Source of the DNA: Fasciolopsis buskii
Taxonomy: Eukaryota > Platyhelminthes > Trematoda > Plagiorchiida > Fasciolidae
Direction: 5' to 3'
Assembly: GCA_008360955.1 (NCBI GenBank)
Contig: LUCM01000241.1
Span: 394,838 to 458,837, forward strand
DNA length: 64,000 nt
Positions 1 through 12,744 of the stretch are shown piece after piece (position 1 is the first letter of the stretch; every line of letters begins with the position of its first letter). Position numbers and translations under genes: made by a program. The notes beneath the pieces are model-generated. The model ran no database searches, was not told the origin of the DNA, and saw only the letters and a list, made by a program, of their open reading frames with translations.

Positions 1-1484
1 CGGGATTGAATACGCACATTGCATTTTCACTTTAAGCATGTTTCCAAATGTCAGGTTTGCTAATTGACAAACATCAAGAAAACAGCTAAATCTGAAGTCT
101 AAGCTTTTATACCTGAAAGACAAACACTGACCAGTTTGCGAATGAGAGCATGCTTAGTAATTACTGGATCGTCAAATCTGACACATTCAAGTCTCTCTTT
201 CTGTTTTGAATGTAATAGTTTACCTAGTATGAGAGTAATAAGTTTCAGTTGTTATTTCTCTGGGAAACCAAATCCCATCATGTTACCAGGAGTGCTTACT
301 GCTTCTGACAGTTTGGCAGGCGCAAATGGAAACACTCCGCTGTAAGTATGAATTCTAATAACCACGCAAAAATGATTAAAACCCAAGCAGCCATGTTCAG
401 GTTGGATAACCTCGTGACCCGGATATTAGTCCCAGTGGTGATCTAGTATTTTTATCAGTGAGAAACGGACAATTTCCCAGTCGAGATTTGTGTGGACCAC
501 TGATTGAGATTTACTTGCGTTCTCTAATGGACAACTACACATCGGTTAGAACAGCGTGATGGCACAGATGCTATTCTCGTTGTAGGGTCGACTTGGAAAA
601 CAGGATCACGATAAACTAACGAGGATCAGCATGAACAGTGTATGTGTCCGTGATTTTGTAATGAACTGTTTAGAAATGGATATGTATGTACATTGGTGAT
701 GATGAAGATAAATTACTTAGAGTCTAGCCACATAAGAAGTGGTTTGTGGCTGTATCCTTCCGTAATAGGTGTAAGGGAATAAAACTTTTTGTTTAGTTCT
801 TTCAGGAGCCAGAATACAGTAAGGCTATAAAGATCAGATCATGAAGAAAGAACAGTCCGATTAAACTACGGCTCTATTTGGGGTAGATGGTCTTCTAGCG
901 AAACCGTTACGTATTGACGAGACATGCATTATTGCAACAGCGGCATTTGCATTCGTGTTGAATGAATGCCTGAAGTTATCTATGTATGGAAACTTACATT
1001 GTGTCCGGACGCCACGGAGAAACATAAAATTGTACTGCCAACAAGCGTTGTTCGGTGCCTAGGTTATTATTTATTCTTGCCCGGATACGAATTCGTAAAC
1101 GTAAGGACAGTTCAGTTTACGTTCATCGATCGGGTTAATAAGAGGTTGTTGCTCACGTCTCATCCGAGTGTGACCACATTCAAGCAAGACGCAGACCATC
1201 GAAACTTAGTGCACATGAATAGACGCACACATAGTAAAGACTGTGTAGAACATAAATAATTCGCATACTGGAAAACCTACACTAGTTAACTCTGTAGTAC
1301 ATGAACACAGCCAAATGCAGTGCTTATACAATTACTAAACTACATTAAAAGTACACCATCAAAAGCAAAATAAACTTTCAGCTTAGTCGACTCCACCGAT
1401 GCTCTGGATGTACTATTACTCCTGCAATCGACTTCCACTATTGCAACTGTGATTGGTATTTCAGCTGCAGCTGTTCTTAGAGTT

Positions 1485-1560
1485 ACGTTCAAGACTACTG
1501 CAACTACTGCAAATGATACTGCCCCCACTAATTTTATAGTTACCATTACTACTGCATTTG
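1485..1560. repeat. Decayed ACT-type trinucleotide patch
   Basis: Triplets of the type ACT/GCA/ACC recur in one phase between about 1485 and 1560 (for example 'actactgcaactactgc'). This gives a Thr/Ala-rich frame on the plus strand (1449-1643) and an Ala/Val-rich frame on the minus strand (1340-1570). The two-strand openness is explained by the repeat, not by coding. Confidence 0.4.
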
Positions 1561-4500
1561 AATTTGACACAACTATTCACTTTTGTTATTTTATTATTGA
1601 AGTTGAGTGGCACAAAGTTGACAATCAAACAGAGGGAACGTAATCAATCGCAAGTGCAGCTGTCGAGTACTGGGCAGATCTAAGTCAACAAGTGCACACC
1701 AATCACCTTTCAAACTATTCATTAACTGCTTTTAAATCCCTCTAAGTAGTTGCGTCTTTACATGACAGATAGGCTATAAACATTCAACCAAGTCGACCGT
1801 GTCTGTCCATTTAAGCACATATATATAAAAGTACAGAAGATTTAACTCCCATCCATGTGAACCCAATGAACTCCGAGGCACTTCATCCCCGTGCGAGCTA
1901 CACAAACCTGCGAATGTCTGAGTTATTGCACGCAGATGCTCCTATTCAAACTTGTTACCGCTTTTTAGCCCGTCTTGAGTATGCTTACTTCTAGTAAGGT
2001 AGTCCTCATTGTATATTTTATAACCTTACTCCGGTGAGCAATTTTATGGGCATTTATCGAATGTAGCCGATGTTCAGATGCATTCCATCAAGAACACGCC
2101 GTCAAAAGAATTGAAAGTTAGAAAACAAAATTCGGTTCGTCCGGAAAACCATATTTGTGATTTTGCTTTCGCGGTTAGTGATTTTCTGGTTTGTCAGATG
2201 GTTAGAACAGAAAGTGTTCAAGAAACCAACACTAAAGGACTTCGCCTGCCTGACATTGATGCTTATCTATCTCCTGCTGGTCATTTCCCCACTTAAGTAT
2301 GCTTTCAATGACCATGGAATCCTTCCCGGAAGTTTTCCGCAGTGTCGAATTGCTGCTAAAGAGGAATGCAAAAGAATATAGGGTAAACCTTCACTTATGC
2401 TGAAGGTTAATTCCATTCTGGAGACTTAAATGATATGAAAGTTGATTGAACTGGTGTGGAAAATTATTGTATTTCAGTTTTCGGGCCTGGGAAGAACAAC
2501 TGTTTTCTGTACAAAATGTCAGCTGTGTCATGGCTTTTTTCAGATCAAGAAAAACCGCTGTCAGTGCTAAAAGTTGCCAGAAAAATTGGATCATACTATA
2601 ACACAGATTGTTACCGGATCGTTTATCACTACCCAAGGTTCGCTGCAACAAATTAGCAGAATAAAAACATCCGCATACCTGCCTAAACCAGTGTTTTTCT
2701 CCCCGTTCCGACAGATCAAAGCAGCAGTTCCTGTACTCCAGCACAGCTGCTTATCGAATGTCTTTCCTTCCCTTGCTTGCGAGATATCCATTCGCAAATC
2801 CAGCCTCAAATACTGACCTCAAAAAGTTTTGGTTAAGCTTTTCACACTATTCCAGTGACACTACATGTCTGATATTTTTCCTAACGTTCTTTCTACCTTT
2901 CTGCACAATTGCACGTAGCCACTGTTCCAATCGTCAGGGGATGAATGAACTTCCTTTTCATTAAGATGAATTGGACAACCACCGACCGAAGTGCGAGCAA
3001 CGCAGTTATCCGAAATGGCGTGTGGTGCACAAGAAAAGAAGAACACTGATGCAAAATTCTCGTACGGAAATTCAGTGCCTCATGGGACTAATTTCTGCCT
3101 GAATGGCCGACCAGGATGATCGGATTGGCAAGGTAAGAATCACGCCAAACGTTCAAAATGAGTTCTTGCATGGGTAAAGCATATGAATGCAAGTAGGACC
3201 TGCCGAACGTATACCGTAAAAGATATATTGCTTTGTCAATGTGTCAACAAATCGTTTTACAGTATAATTTGCTTAAGGCTTAATTGGTTTGCTAATAGCT
3301 TCACCAAAACAGGGTGGAATGAATGGAGTTTTCGATCAGCGCAGCTAATTATGTTTTTCTCGATCCACGTCAATTCGCCAATGTATATATTTTTTCTTGC
3401 TTTGTAGCTGAGTTATAATTAAAACTGGGCGATTGATATGAAGCACACACTCAGTTAACTCAAGGGCTTCGGAGTATTTTGTAATTCTGGATTTCGAAGA
3501 GATTACGGACAAGCCAACGGAGCTTATTTCACGATGTGGTATGCAGCTGTCTAGTAGATATGAACTGTGCCATTCTTATTCCGGAGGATTTCATCACACG
3601 CATCTATGCGCCGTGACAGAAAATGCTCGCTTGTTGAAAAAAGACAAAGCACAAGGTTGGGAAATGCAGGCTATGTTCCAAATTGGGCTAAACATAACCG
3701 TTAGCACTACTAGAACTGCTGAGCAACCGAAAACCGTGAGTGACGACCGGCCACTAGGGATAAAATATCAAAACCTTAGTCATTCTTACCGCCTAGTATT
3801 CCATTTTGGAGTGACTCACAGTCACAGTTGCCTCGCGCACATATTCCACTTGAAGAAACTCCCACTAAAATCAAACGTGTCATCTTCAATTTAGAGTGTC
3901 CTTCTGAAACACTGTTTGCGTCCACTGTTAGAATTAACATCGCCAGTGCTCATAGTACTCAAAAAGTCAATGAGACCTAGATGTTAATTCTTTTGGAATT
4001 CGGAATTATCAAACAATTTGAAGCGGATCCAGGCGGTTGCGCGTTTAGATGCATTTTTTGTCAACAATCCTCGATGTGACAACGTAATCAATATCGTCCG
4101 GCATTGAACTCAGAGGAACGCACACACCACAATATAAGACTGATGTGAACCATGATGGTGCTACCTTCACTGTTTTTTCTTTAGCAAGCTAATAGTAAGA
4201 CAAGATAATTTTAAACAATTATGGCTTGCGACAGTGTTTTCTTGTCCACTTTTCAACTTCTTACTTGTATCAGATATCTTTCGACTTGTTTTCAAATCAA
4301 AGTAGTCAAATTTATTCATAATTTCGTTCTTTGTCTTGTTGTTTCCAACCACTCACATTCCCGGTAATTTTGCCAATATCTATTTAACAATAAGTGATGT
4401 TGTTTCAACTTGGAGGTAACATTAAGACCCACCAATGGTTTTCTATTTACTTTCAATCCTCGACGCTGATCATTTGACCATTAATACTGGGAAACTGAAT

Positions 4501-7500
4501 TCCACATCAATTGTTGGAACGAACTAGTTATTTTATGTAACTGGCCCTAAGTCTGGTAGCAAATATAATTTGAGTATTTCACATTCACTGCTGCGTCAAA
4601 AAAAACTGCGGCGCTTATCGCTCTAAACAGGAAACATCACAGTTTCAAATGGCACAACTAGTTGATTTCAAATTCATTTAACGATGAGCTTCTCATGTCT
4701 TACCGCATTTTCCACCTATAATCTTATTCGGTCTTCTGAAGCAGAATTTAAGGGATGTACACTGCAGACTGGAAATTGTTACCAGTGTCTCGATCGACTA
4801 GTTTGGTTTAATTTTTGATGAACTGTGAAGGAACGCTGATACTGAGAATAAAATTATAAGGGGATTGCTTTTCAGACTTGGTTGAATGTTTTGGTTTTCT
4901 TACTCCGGTTTCTATTTTAAATTTATTCTACCTTATTCCACTCTAGTATTTGGTAGCTTTCAAAATAAAACGCAATCATGTTTTTGTTAAAACCTTTCCC
5001 ATATAAACAAAAGAAGACGTAAACTTCAGTACCTTAGCTATCCGGTGATCCTGATAAAACAGGAGTTATTTCTATATGGCATTGGATGAATGAACATCAC
5101 CAGCACTCATCATTTTTTTCATTTCATAAAAAAATGATAATCTGTGGCTGGGATGCGGGGACTTGAATAAACTCGAAATGATTGCTTTTCCGATAGTATT
5201 CTTTAATTTGATCAAATCAAAGGGGAGGTGGCCAGAAGTCGTTCTTCTTTGACCTCACAAAATCTGTCATATACTTTGGAAGATATCGTGGGTTTTCTAA
5301 TAACAAACGACAGAAAAATCCATAGATAATTGACAAAAACTTCAGAATCAAAAAATCGGCTTCTATAAGATTTCAAATGGCAACATTAGCACTGTTACAG
5401 AATCTCTACCAGTCTTGAGCATACCGCTCCCCACGAAGCGCAGTGCGTATTTTAAGCATCATTACAGACATGCAGTCTGTTCCAACAGTCTATTCATTGT
5501 AAACGAAAAAAGCATAAATAAACACACTTTGCCTTTTGCAATTTCCAAAAAAAGTAAAATTTTCCTACAAAATTCGGTTTAACTGGAGTCAAATCACAAT
5601 AGACCAGAAATCTGCAAATTAATCTGTTTATTTGTTTATTTTCGCCCTTTCCACAAAGCTGAAATCGGTGTCCTTATTTAGGGCTAAAATCTCTTAACTG
5701 TAGCAAATAATGAAATGATCACATTTTAGAGAGTATAAACTTATGCTCCTGAACTTAGGAGAAGGATTGGGGAAGTCATGGAATTCTTGGTAGACGAACT
5801 GTACGGTTCACTCACAGTTCACTTATGCAGTTATATTTCAAGGTACGGTAACACCCAAGTTCTAACGATAGTTGTCTGTTCGTCCATGTTTTTTCTACGA
5901 AACAGGCATCGTATCTCAATAAATGGTTAAAGACACACCAGTGATAATCTTGCCATCTCTTGGTATTACGTTGCCAAATGCGAACACGGACGAAAAAGCA
6001 AGAAAAGAAGGCTACTGTAAATTACGCGTTCAGTTTCTAGTAGATTCATGCAGTTGCAGTATTGTGTTTTAAAAAGTTCAAGTAAAATGGGTTCCTATAT
6101 AACGTGAATTGTGTTTTGGAATGTTTGTCTAACAGTTTTCTGAAAAATGGCCTCAACCCCCCACCGGAAATTTGTCTCTACGTGCTGCGGCCGGTTCTTG
6201 ACGCGGGTGAAAAGCACCAGGATAATATGATGGTCTTTAACATAGGCTTTATCTGTGACCATATGACTGATGCTCCTCGTCCACTCAGTGTCACGTTCAT
6301 TTCATGTGAAACAAACGTACAATATTTTCGTAGATCAAATAGGTAAGCAGCAGCCGGAAATCGAAACATTCGAATCTCACAGCCGACGTGTAGTCCGATT
6401 CAAAACGGTCGGTCCAACCGGGTTTGCTTTAGGTCATCTACGACATGCATTCGACCAGCACGCGGTCTCTGGATAACTGGTAACAAGTAGAAATGTTGAC
6501 GACGAAGTTTACAGCTGTAAAGCTTAATCCTGATTAGCTGTAATCTCGAACAATTACGGTGACGGGAGAGTTGAATATGTGGAAATGTTGATACTGACGC
6601 ATTTGTTGTGATCTGCACCAAACAAACGTGTGCTTAATTTTGTCAAAGCATTCGTCCATTCCGGTATTTCGTATCTCCAGGTCTAATCTTGAGCAAGCGA
6701 ATAGATTTTTCGACTATTCTTTTCACTGGTAGTTGGATCCATGATAGTGAATAAAAAGCCTGATATTGATGGAACGACAGTTATAAATTGAGGCTTGTGC
6801 ACAAATATTTACCGAGGATCATAACATTACAAATGACAGTCTACCTTGGACAGATGTCAAACGGCAAATGAATGGTAAATTTTGGAACACAGTGCATCGT
6901 TTGCCCCATTCAAGTTACTTACTTTGGTCTGCAATATAGCCGGTCGGCTAATCAAAGTTGCGTTTCTACTCTTGAAAGTTGCTATTTTCTGCTGAAAATT
7001 ACCAGCACATAACACAAGGAAAGAAGGGAGTCAGAACCGTTTTGGAAGCGAGCCAGTAGAATAAAACAGTTCTCACGTCAGCTATGTCCTTTCCATTTCT
7101 AAGTTTGGAACGCGTGCATGAAAAACGTTTCCGGTGTCTGAGGGAGGTTGCTTTCAATCAGGCATTGTTTGCAAACGGGCTCAGTCAAAACAATTTTTTA
7201 CCAAACATACTGTCAAATCTGTTTTGAACGGTGCTGAAAACAGTACTTTTAGGCTAATTCACTACTAATGGTAAAAATCCGCCAGTTAACTGAATCCATT
7301 TGTGAATGAATCTATGTCGTAGTGAGAAAACAGACTATGGACTGTTTCCGCATAATTATACCTTATGACAAATCAAAGGAGAACACATAAATAGGGACTT
7401 AGCATATGCCAACAGTTTGTTCCGAATGGCTTCACAAAACGGACATAAAAATAAAATGAATTCGGAGTTTGGTGGGCATCTTCGACCAAGTGATCTCCGA

Positions 7501-9393
7501 ATTTAGAAAGCCTAAAATTCACTTGGGGAAAGTAAAAGTAAACATTATATTTTTGATTGTTGAGTAAAAACAGTCATGTTGAGTAAATATTCAACTATGA
7601 ATTTCTCTTTTTCAGTCTTCTAGGGCAAGTCGTGAGTTGTCCCTCAGGATGGTCATTTAAATTCAAGAAATCGTCACGTGGTATAAGTCCTCGCAAAGAT
7701 TTGGTGGATCGGTGTTTGTAACGCATCAATGATGACTAGAAAAGGATCAGAATTTTCTCTCTCATCCGGGCTGTCATTGTTCAGCAGTATACATCCACTG
7801 ATTTCGAAATGAAATTAAGGACGGGTTTTTGAAGGCAACTTTGACAGTGCTGCTTCCGGATCAACCACACTGGACGAACGTACGGAAATTTGCAATCAGT
7901 CATTCCACCCATTTCAACAAAACAGTCAAAACAATTACCATAAATACGGAACCATCATTTCTATTGAATAGAACTGATTGCAGTTCAGTGAATGTTGAAT
8001 AATAAATTGCTGTCATTAGCCAGGTTTTATTTAGAAACTGCACTTCTGCTGCAAAAAATAAAAATGCTAAATAACTGATTAAAATTCAGTGAAGATAAAG
8101 CGGTTTTGTATACCACTACAAGGAAAATCGGTATTATTTTAGTCTGACGAGTTTATCAAGACAACCAGGCAGTGAATCGATAAAGCAAGCAACTTTTGGA
8201 AAAGTCTTGCACAGAGCAAAAGCACATAATCATTGTCGCGAAGCGGAAATCAGTATGTAGATTTTAGAACGTCATTTGTACAGTCCTGAAAGATTTTTGC
8301 TAGTGCTCTTGTTATGTTGTAAGACCGGTTGCAATTCAACTAGTTTCGGATTCTAAGAATAAAGGTAAACAATATTTTCTGCATGAACCTAAAGTTTGCT
8401 CGTTCGTTGCCAAGATGATTTAAAACCCCGTTTATCTTGCAGTGACGATGGTGTCAAAATCTTTCAAGTGATTTTTAAAATACCGTTTGCTGCAAGCAAT
8501 GACATTATCTACAGGGATAAGGCTTTTAAAGCCTGGAGCCCCCATATCACTAGGTTTAGTTCCGAGACTCGGGAAGAATAATTTAACATTATTCTAAATT
8601 TAATGCTTAGTGTTCGGGTTGACTAGAAAAAGTCAAAAACTAATGAAATGAGTTTGGCTAATGGAACTTAATTTTGTTTTATGCTTAGAACAGTTAATAT
8701 TTCATTCGAGACCTTATGCTTGGTTGAGCACCACTTCACATGAATAATTTTCCACTGACTTTTTAATTATTCCATGCGACTGTTTTAGTGCAGCTTTGAT
8801 GTGTTTAGGTAAGCTTTTACCTTTATCTTCTAACCTGATTAGTGAAATGAGTGCAATTATGGAATTTCAAAGACCCCTTTGAATGACAAGGTGACTTTGA
8901 GACCTGATTTGTCAAGGAACATCGAATCCTGAGTGACTGCTTTAGGTGTTAACGATCAAACTTTAGAATCAGTTTTTCTTACCGCATGGATTTCCGAAAT
9001 ATCTTGGATGAAACGTCAATGTCTAGCTTAAAGGTTTAATAAATTAAGGAAATCTTATTGGCATACTTATCATGAGTGAAGTAATTTCGATATTCGAATT
9101 TCCAGCACTGTTTTCGAAATTGTTTAAATATTTTATCGGTAACCTATTCCCTTATGAGAACTATCTAGTTGCTTTGGCCAAAGTAGCTAGAACTTAAGTA
9201 GTTAGACTTGAATCCAGCTAATGCACTACCAGTAATCAATGATTACTAACAACCCAACTAGTAGAATGATAAATAATGAGACTTTTGCGAATTTAAAGGT
9301 TAGCTCAGTGCGCAGAATCTTAATAAAACCAATGACTTGAGAAAAGATCAATAGATCAACAGAAATTCCGGCTGCGCAGATGGAATAAACATC

Positions 9394-9411
9394 ATTATAT
9401 TATTATTATTA
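9394..9411. repeat. (ATT)n microsatellite
   Basis: A short run of TAT/TTA triplets is directly visible. It has no other feature. Confidence 0.6.
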
Positions 9412-12109
9412 CTGTTGTGATCAATGAGTAAACCAACTTGTACCAACTTATGTGAAGTTAACCATTTTCGGGATTTGTCGTTGGCCTTACTTTCTTTTCT
9501 TATCTGCTGAGTGAAAATCTTGACATATTTCAGTACCCAAACCACGAACAATAGAACACTACCTAACGGATTTTGACCAAGGATGGACAGAGTTGAACCG
9601 ACCGCAATGCAATCTGTCCGATCATTATCAGCAGATCAGTTAACGGCGAACAGCTAGTCCAGTTGACTGGTACTGCTGCACAAACGAGGATCCAACAGTG
9701 TGATCAAATCTCAAGGCCCCTAAAAGCATTAAGCTCCTGCCGGTCTATACCTAGAGATTTCACACTTACCTGTGAACAGAGTGATAATGTAAGTGAATAC
9801 TAAGCAAGCAACAAAAAATGGAGTACCAATCAGCAGTTACCAAAGGGTTGTATAAAGCAAACGACAACAAAATCGAGGCCACATCATGAAGCGAGTTTGC
9901 AAATTTTGCTTCACGGGACAAAAATCTTGTTTAATGTCTCACCGATCTCAAGGGGAAGCTGGTAATTATGACTGCGGTCTGCGAGCGACGAACAAACCAA
10001 TGGTTAATAGTAGGACGGAGTTGGTGTTTGTAAACCCACTGGAAAGCTGCGAAAAGCAAATATATAGCACGGCGTGATGACAGTTTTGTTGTTATTTCGT
10101 GGTAGTCCTTCGATTATTCCCAAATCTATTGTTTTTTTTGATAAGATGGGGTTTCCAAAAGCTCACTGTTGCACTTGTCATACGCTCTGCATCGCTGAGA
10201 CCGATGTTTCCAAACCACGTTTGAATAAATATATTTATGTAAAAACGATATCATATCGAAATTTGCAAACGGGAAATTCCCATGAATGTGTCATTTGTTG
10301 CTATCTTTCTTTGGGTTAGTTAAGGATACTGTTTTCTAAGAGAGCGATCGATTTATTCCTAGGCCCATTTGATAAATCGCAGGAAAAGGAATGAAAAATC
10401 CAATCTCGCACAGCTTACTTTTTCCATCAGTTATTCTGAGGTGACGTGGAAACCACGGATATGATGTAACAAGAAATTTTCGTTGGTGATTAGCCGGAAT
10501 CGCAAATTGATATTCAGGTCCGCCTTGTTTTAATCAGCAACTTTCTACTCTACCTTTCAATTTCCAGTAGATCCCACTTTGTTCATATATGAAACGGATA
10601 AAAATTGCACGAGCACAGAGACGTTGCTGCTTGGCTGTGTGGGTCATTTTTCTCTAGGTCAAGTAACAGAAAATGGCAAACATCACTCTGTGTTCTGGGC
10701 TGAACAATCTTCATTATGAATGCATCAATTTTCACGAGGCGTCCAGTCATCAGGTTGCACTTTCTGATGAAGGCTACCAAATTAGTCAAAATTGGCGAAT
10801 GAAACAACCCAGTGCTAAACATATTTAAGTAATTATTATAGGCGCTCCCTACGAAACCATTAGCCAGTTGCAATAGTGAGATTATACGAAGGTCGTGCTT
10901 TTCGCATTAAACTGATATAAAATTTTGGTTCCATGATTTCCAATAGAACAGACCGATTACTTAAAACACTGGGCTACGTGTGAAGTCAGTCTCTTGGTGA
11001 CCTTTTCCATTCGGCAGTCACCCTGAATAAGATAAAGCTAAATTTTACCCCGTAAACAGGGAGTAATATCTGCTCCCCAGTCGGAGCTCTACCAGTAGTC
11101 GATGTAAGCATTTGTCCAGCTGTAGGACTATTAATTCTATTCGGATGGAAGAATGCTCACTACAGTTCATCAGCTGCTACTTGCAGATTAATAAATGATT
11201 GATAAGCAATGACAGTTGTGCAAGTAGAACGGTATTATACCTCACACGTCAAGGAATTATCATCGCCATTTCCTTCCGCAAAGTCCTCCACTTTATGAAT
11301 TGCATCATCCGCCAACAGCGGACTCACGTGGATCACCTTTGGAATCAGGGTACAAATGTATCTCGACAACTGGATGACTTGTCGACTTTTGAAAGGTTTC
11401 ACCCAAATCGGTTTAGTTCATAGTAATAGGGGACAAAAATGTCAGTGGTTATGCATGATTTTGGACTGTATTAGCTCAAAGACATTTTTCTGAAACTGCC
11501 GCGGTGACGAGACGTTGGCTACCTATCTGTCTTTCTGATAGTTCTGCGTTTTATTAAATCCATACTACCATATAAAACAGCAAAACGATTCAGGATCCAT
11601 TAGGTGCATTATTAGGTTGCAATGTCCTAATCAAATAGGATACTGAAGCAATTAGTATTCCACCGGACTTTTGCCAACCATTGTTTGTTAATCAATCCTC
11701 TCAAAAGCCCTTTGCTGCTGCGAAAATGTCGAAAATCCTAGGTGACCGGGAATTAGCTTATTCAACGGTTGTATCACGGAAACAGCTGACTGGACTTTGC
11801 AACATGCAAGCAAACACTACTTAAAGGATGACAAATCTGGACACAACTACTCAATTCCAGTTAGAGGAACGGAATTTGGTTCTGTGAATTTATGATGCCG
11901 ATATTTTTGTGCCAGCGCGCCCTCCGAAACATGTTCATAACTTTTCGATTTCACGATAATTTAGCAAAGCCTGGGAAAAGAACAAAGAACATCAGACAAA
12001 TTTTTGTGCAGTGTTTGTGAGCGATGTGTTATCCGTACCCATAACATAGATAGCACGTTGAAGACTAACTAGCGCTATCAATAAGACATTTTATGCAATC
12101 AAGCTTCGA

Positions 12110-12744
12110 ATCTTGTTCAAATCCCTTCCCTTACTGTCAGTAGGGTTGAAAGACAGAGTTCCTGATTCTGTAGCATCGTTTTGTATCTATTAGTTCACAC
12201 GGTCCTGTGGGACAATGTACATCGGCCGCACGACCAGGCGCTTGTCTGAACGCACCTGTGAGCACCACCCGGCATGGTCAGGCACTGGAACAATTAAGTC
12301 ACTTAATAGCGCAGTGGTTTCACATCTAGCACAGACTAACCACACCGTGAATGTGACGCAAGCTTTCCGGACCCTGTATAAGGTCAGAGGTCAACAATCC
12401 AGGTTGGCAAAGTGTCGCCTCTTGAGCACTGCGGAAGCTGTCGCAATCCGTCTTCACAATCCTCCACTGTGCTCTCAAAAAAACAACTTGTGGTTGCGCT
12501 TCAACTCCCCTGACCCACTCTCCGTTCCAATGCAAAGCCTTGACAATAAAGCAGTTACCACAACACGTTCTTGTGTATTCAGGTTATGCGTGTAACACCG
12601 CAAATCCCTTCCCCACCCACAGTTTTACCTGACTAATCCAATCCCTCCTAAAGAATTTTTTTCCAAATGTATAGTGGTGTAGTGGCATGACTACGAATCA
12701 CTGAAAACAAGCTTGTTCGCCAATTTGTTTTTTCTCAATGACAT
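12110..12744 (+). mobile_element. 5'-truncated Penelope-like element (endonuclease and tail)
   Basis: This is a dead fragment of a Penelope-like retroelement. It starts at the linker between reverse transcriptase and endonuclease and runs through the GIY-YIG endonuclease into the 3' untranslated tail. The tail, about 12690-12735, contains CACTGAAAACAAGCTTGTTC. That is the same block as ACTGAAAACGAGCTTGTTCG in the plus-strand copy at 19.4 kb and its diverged counterpart in the minus-strand copy at 41.86 kb. Loss of the 5' part (no reverse transcriptase) is typical of target-primed retroelements that stop early. No target-site duplication was identified. Confidence 0.85.
12113..12595 (+). pseudogene. 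GIY-YIG endonuclease of a Penelope-like element, remnant
   Basis: In PLEs this C-terminal domain nicks target DNA for retrotransposition. The frame reads LPLLSVGLKDRVPDSVASF, then CIY-stop-FTRSCG, then MYIGRTTRRLSER and CEHHPAW, followed by LLSTAEAVAIRLHNPPLC. The order 'Y.FT..CG..YIGRT.R.L..R..EH.P.W' is the characteristic PLE endonuclease signature, with the second-half YIG and the catalytic-type Arg retained. One TAG stop (about 12191-12193) breaks the frame just before the CG motif. The first Met of the remaining open stretch (12215) is therefore not a biological start. The parallel segment in the 42-kb copy is more decayed at the YIG motif. Confidence 0.88.

Larger units (their letters stand above)
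1..12109. other. Gene-poor stretch, nothing recognised
   Basis: No protein family, RNA gene or intact mobile element was recognised here. The longest open frames are 117 codons (2391-2744 minus; 3541-3894 plus) and 97 codons (966-1259 plus). None has a domain signature, and such lengths are expected by chance in AT-rich DNA. Visible local structure is a decayed ACT/GTA trinucleotide-rich patch around 1485-1560 and a short TTA/ATT run at 9394-9411. The most likely content is intergenic or intronic DNA with old, unrecognisable repeats. Short internal exons without a start codon could be missed by reading alone. Confidence 0.6.
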
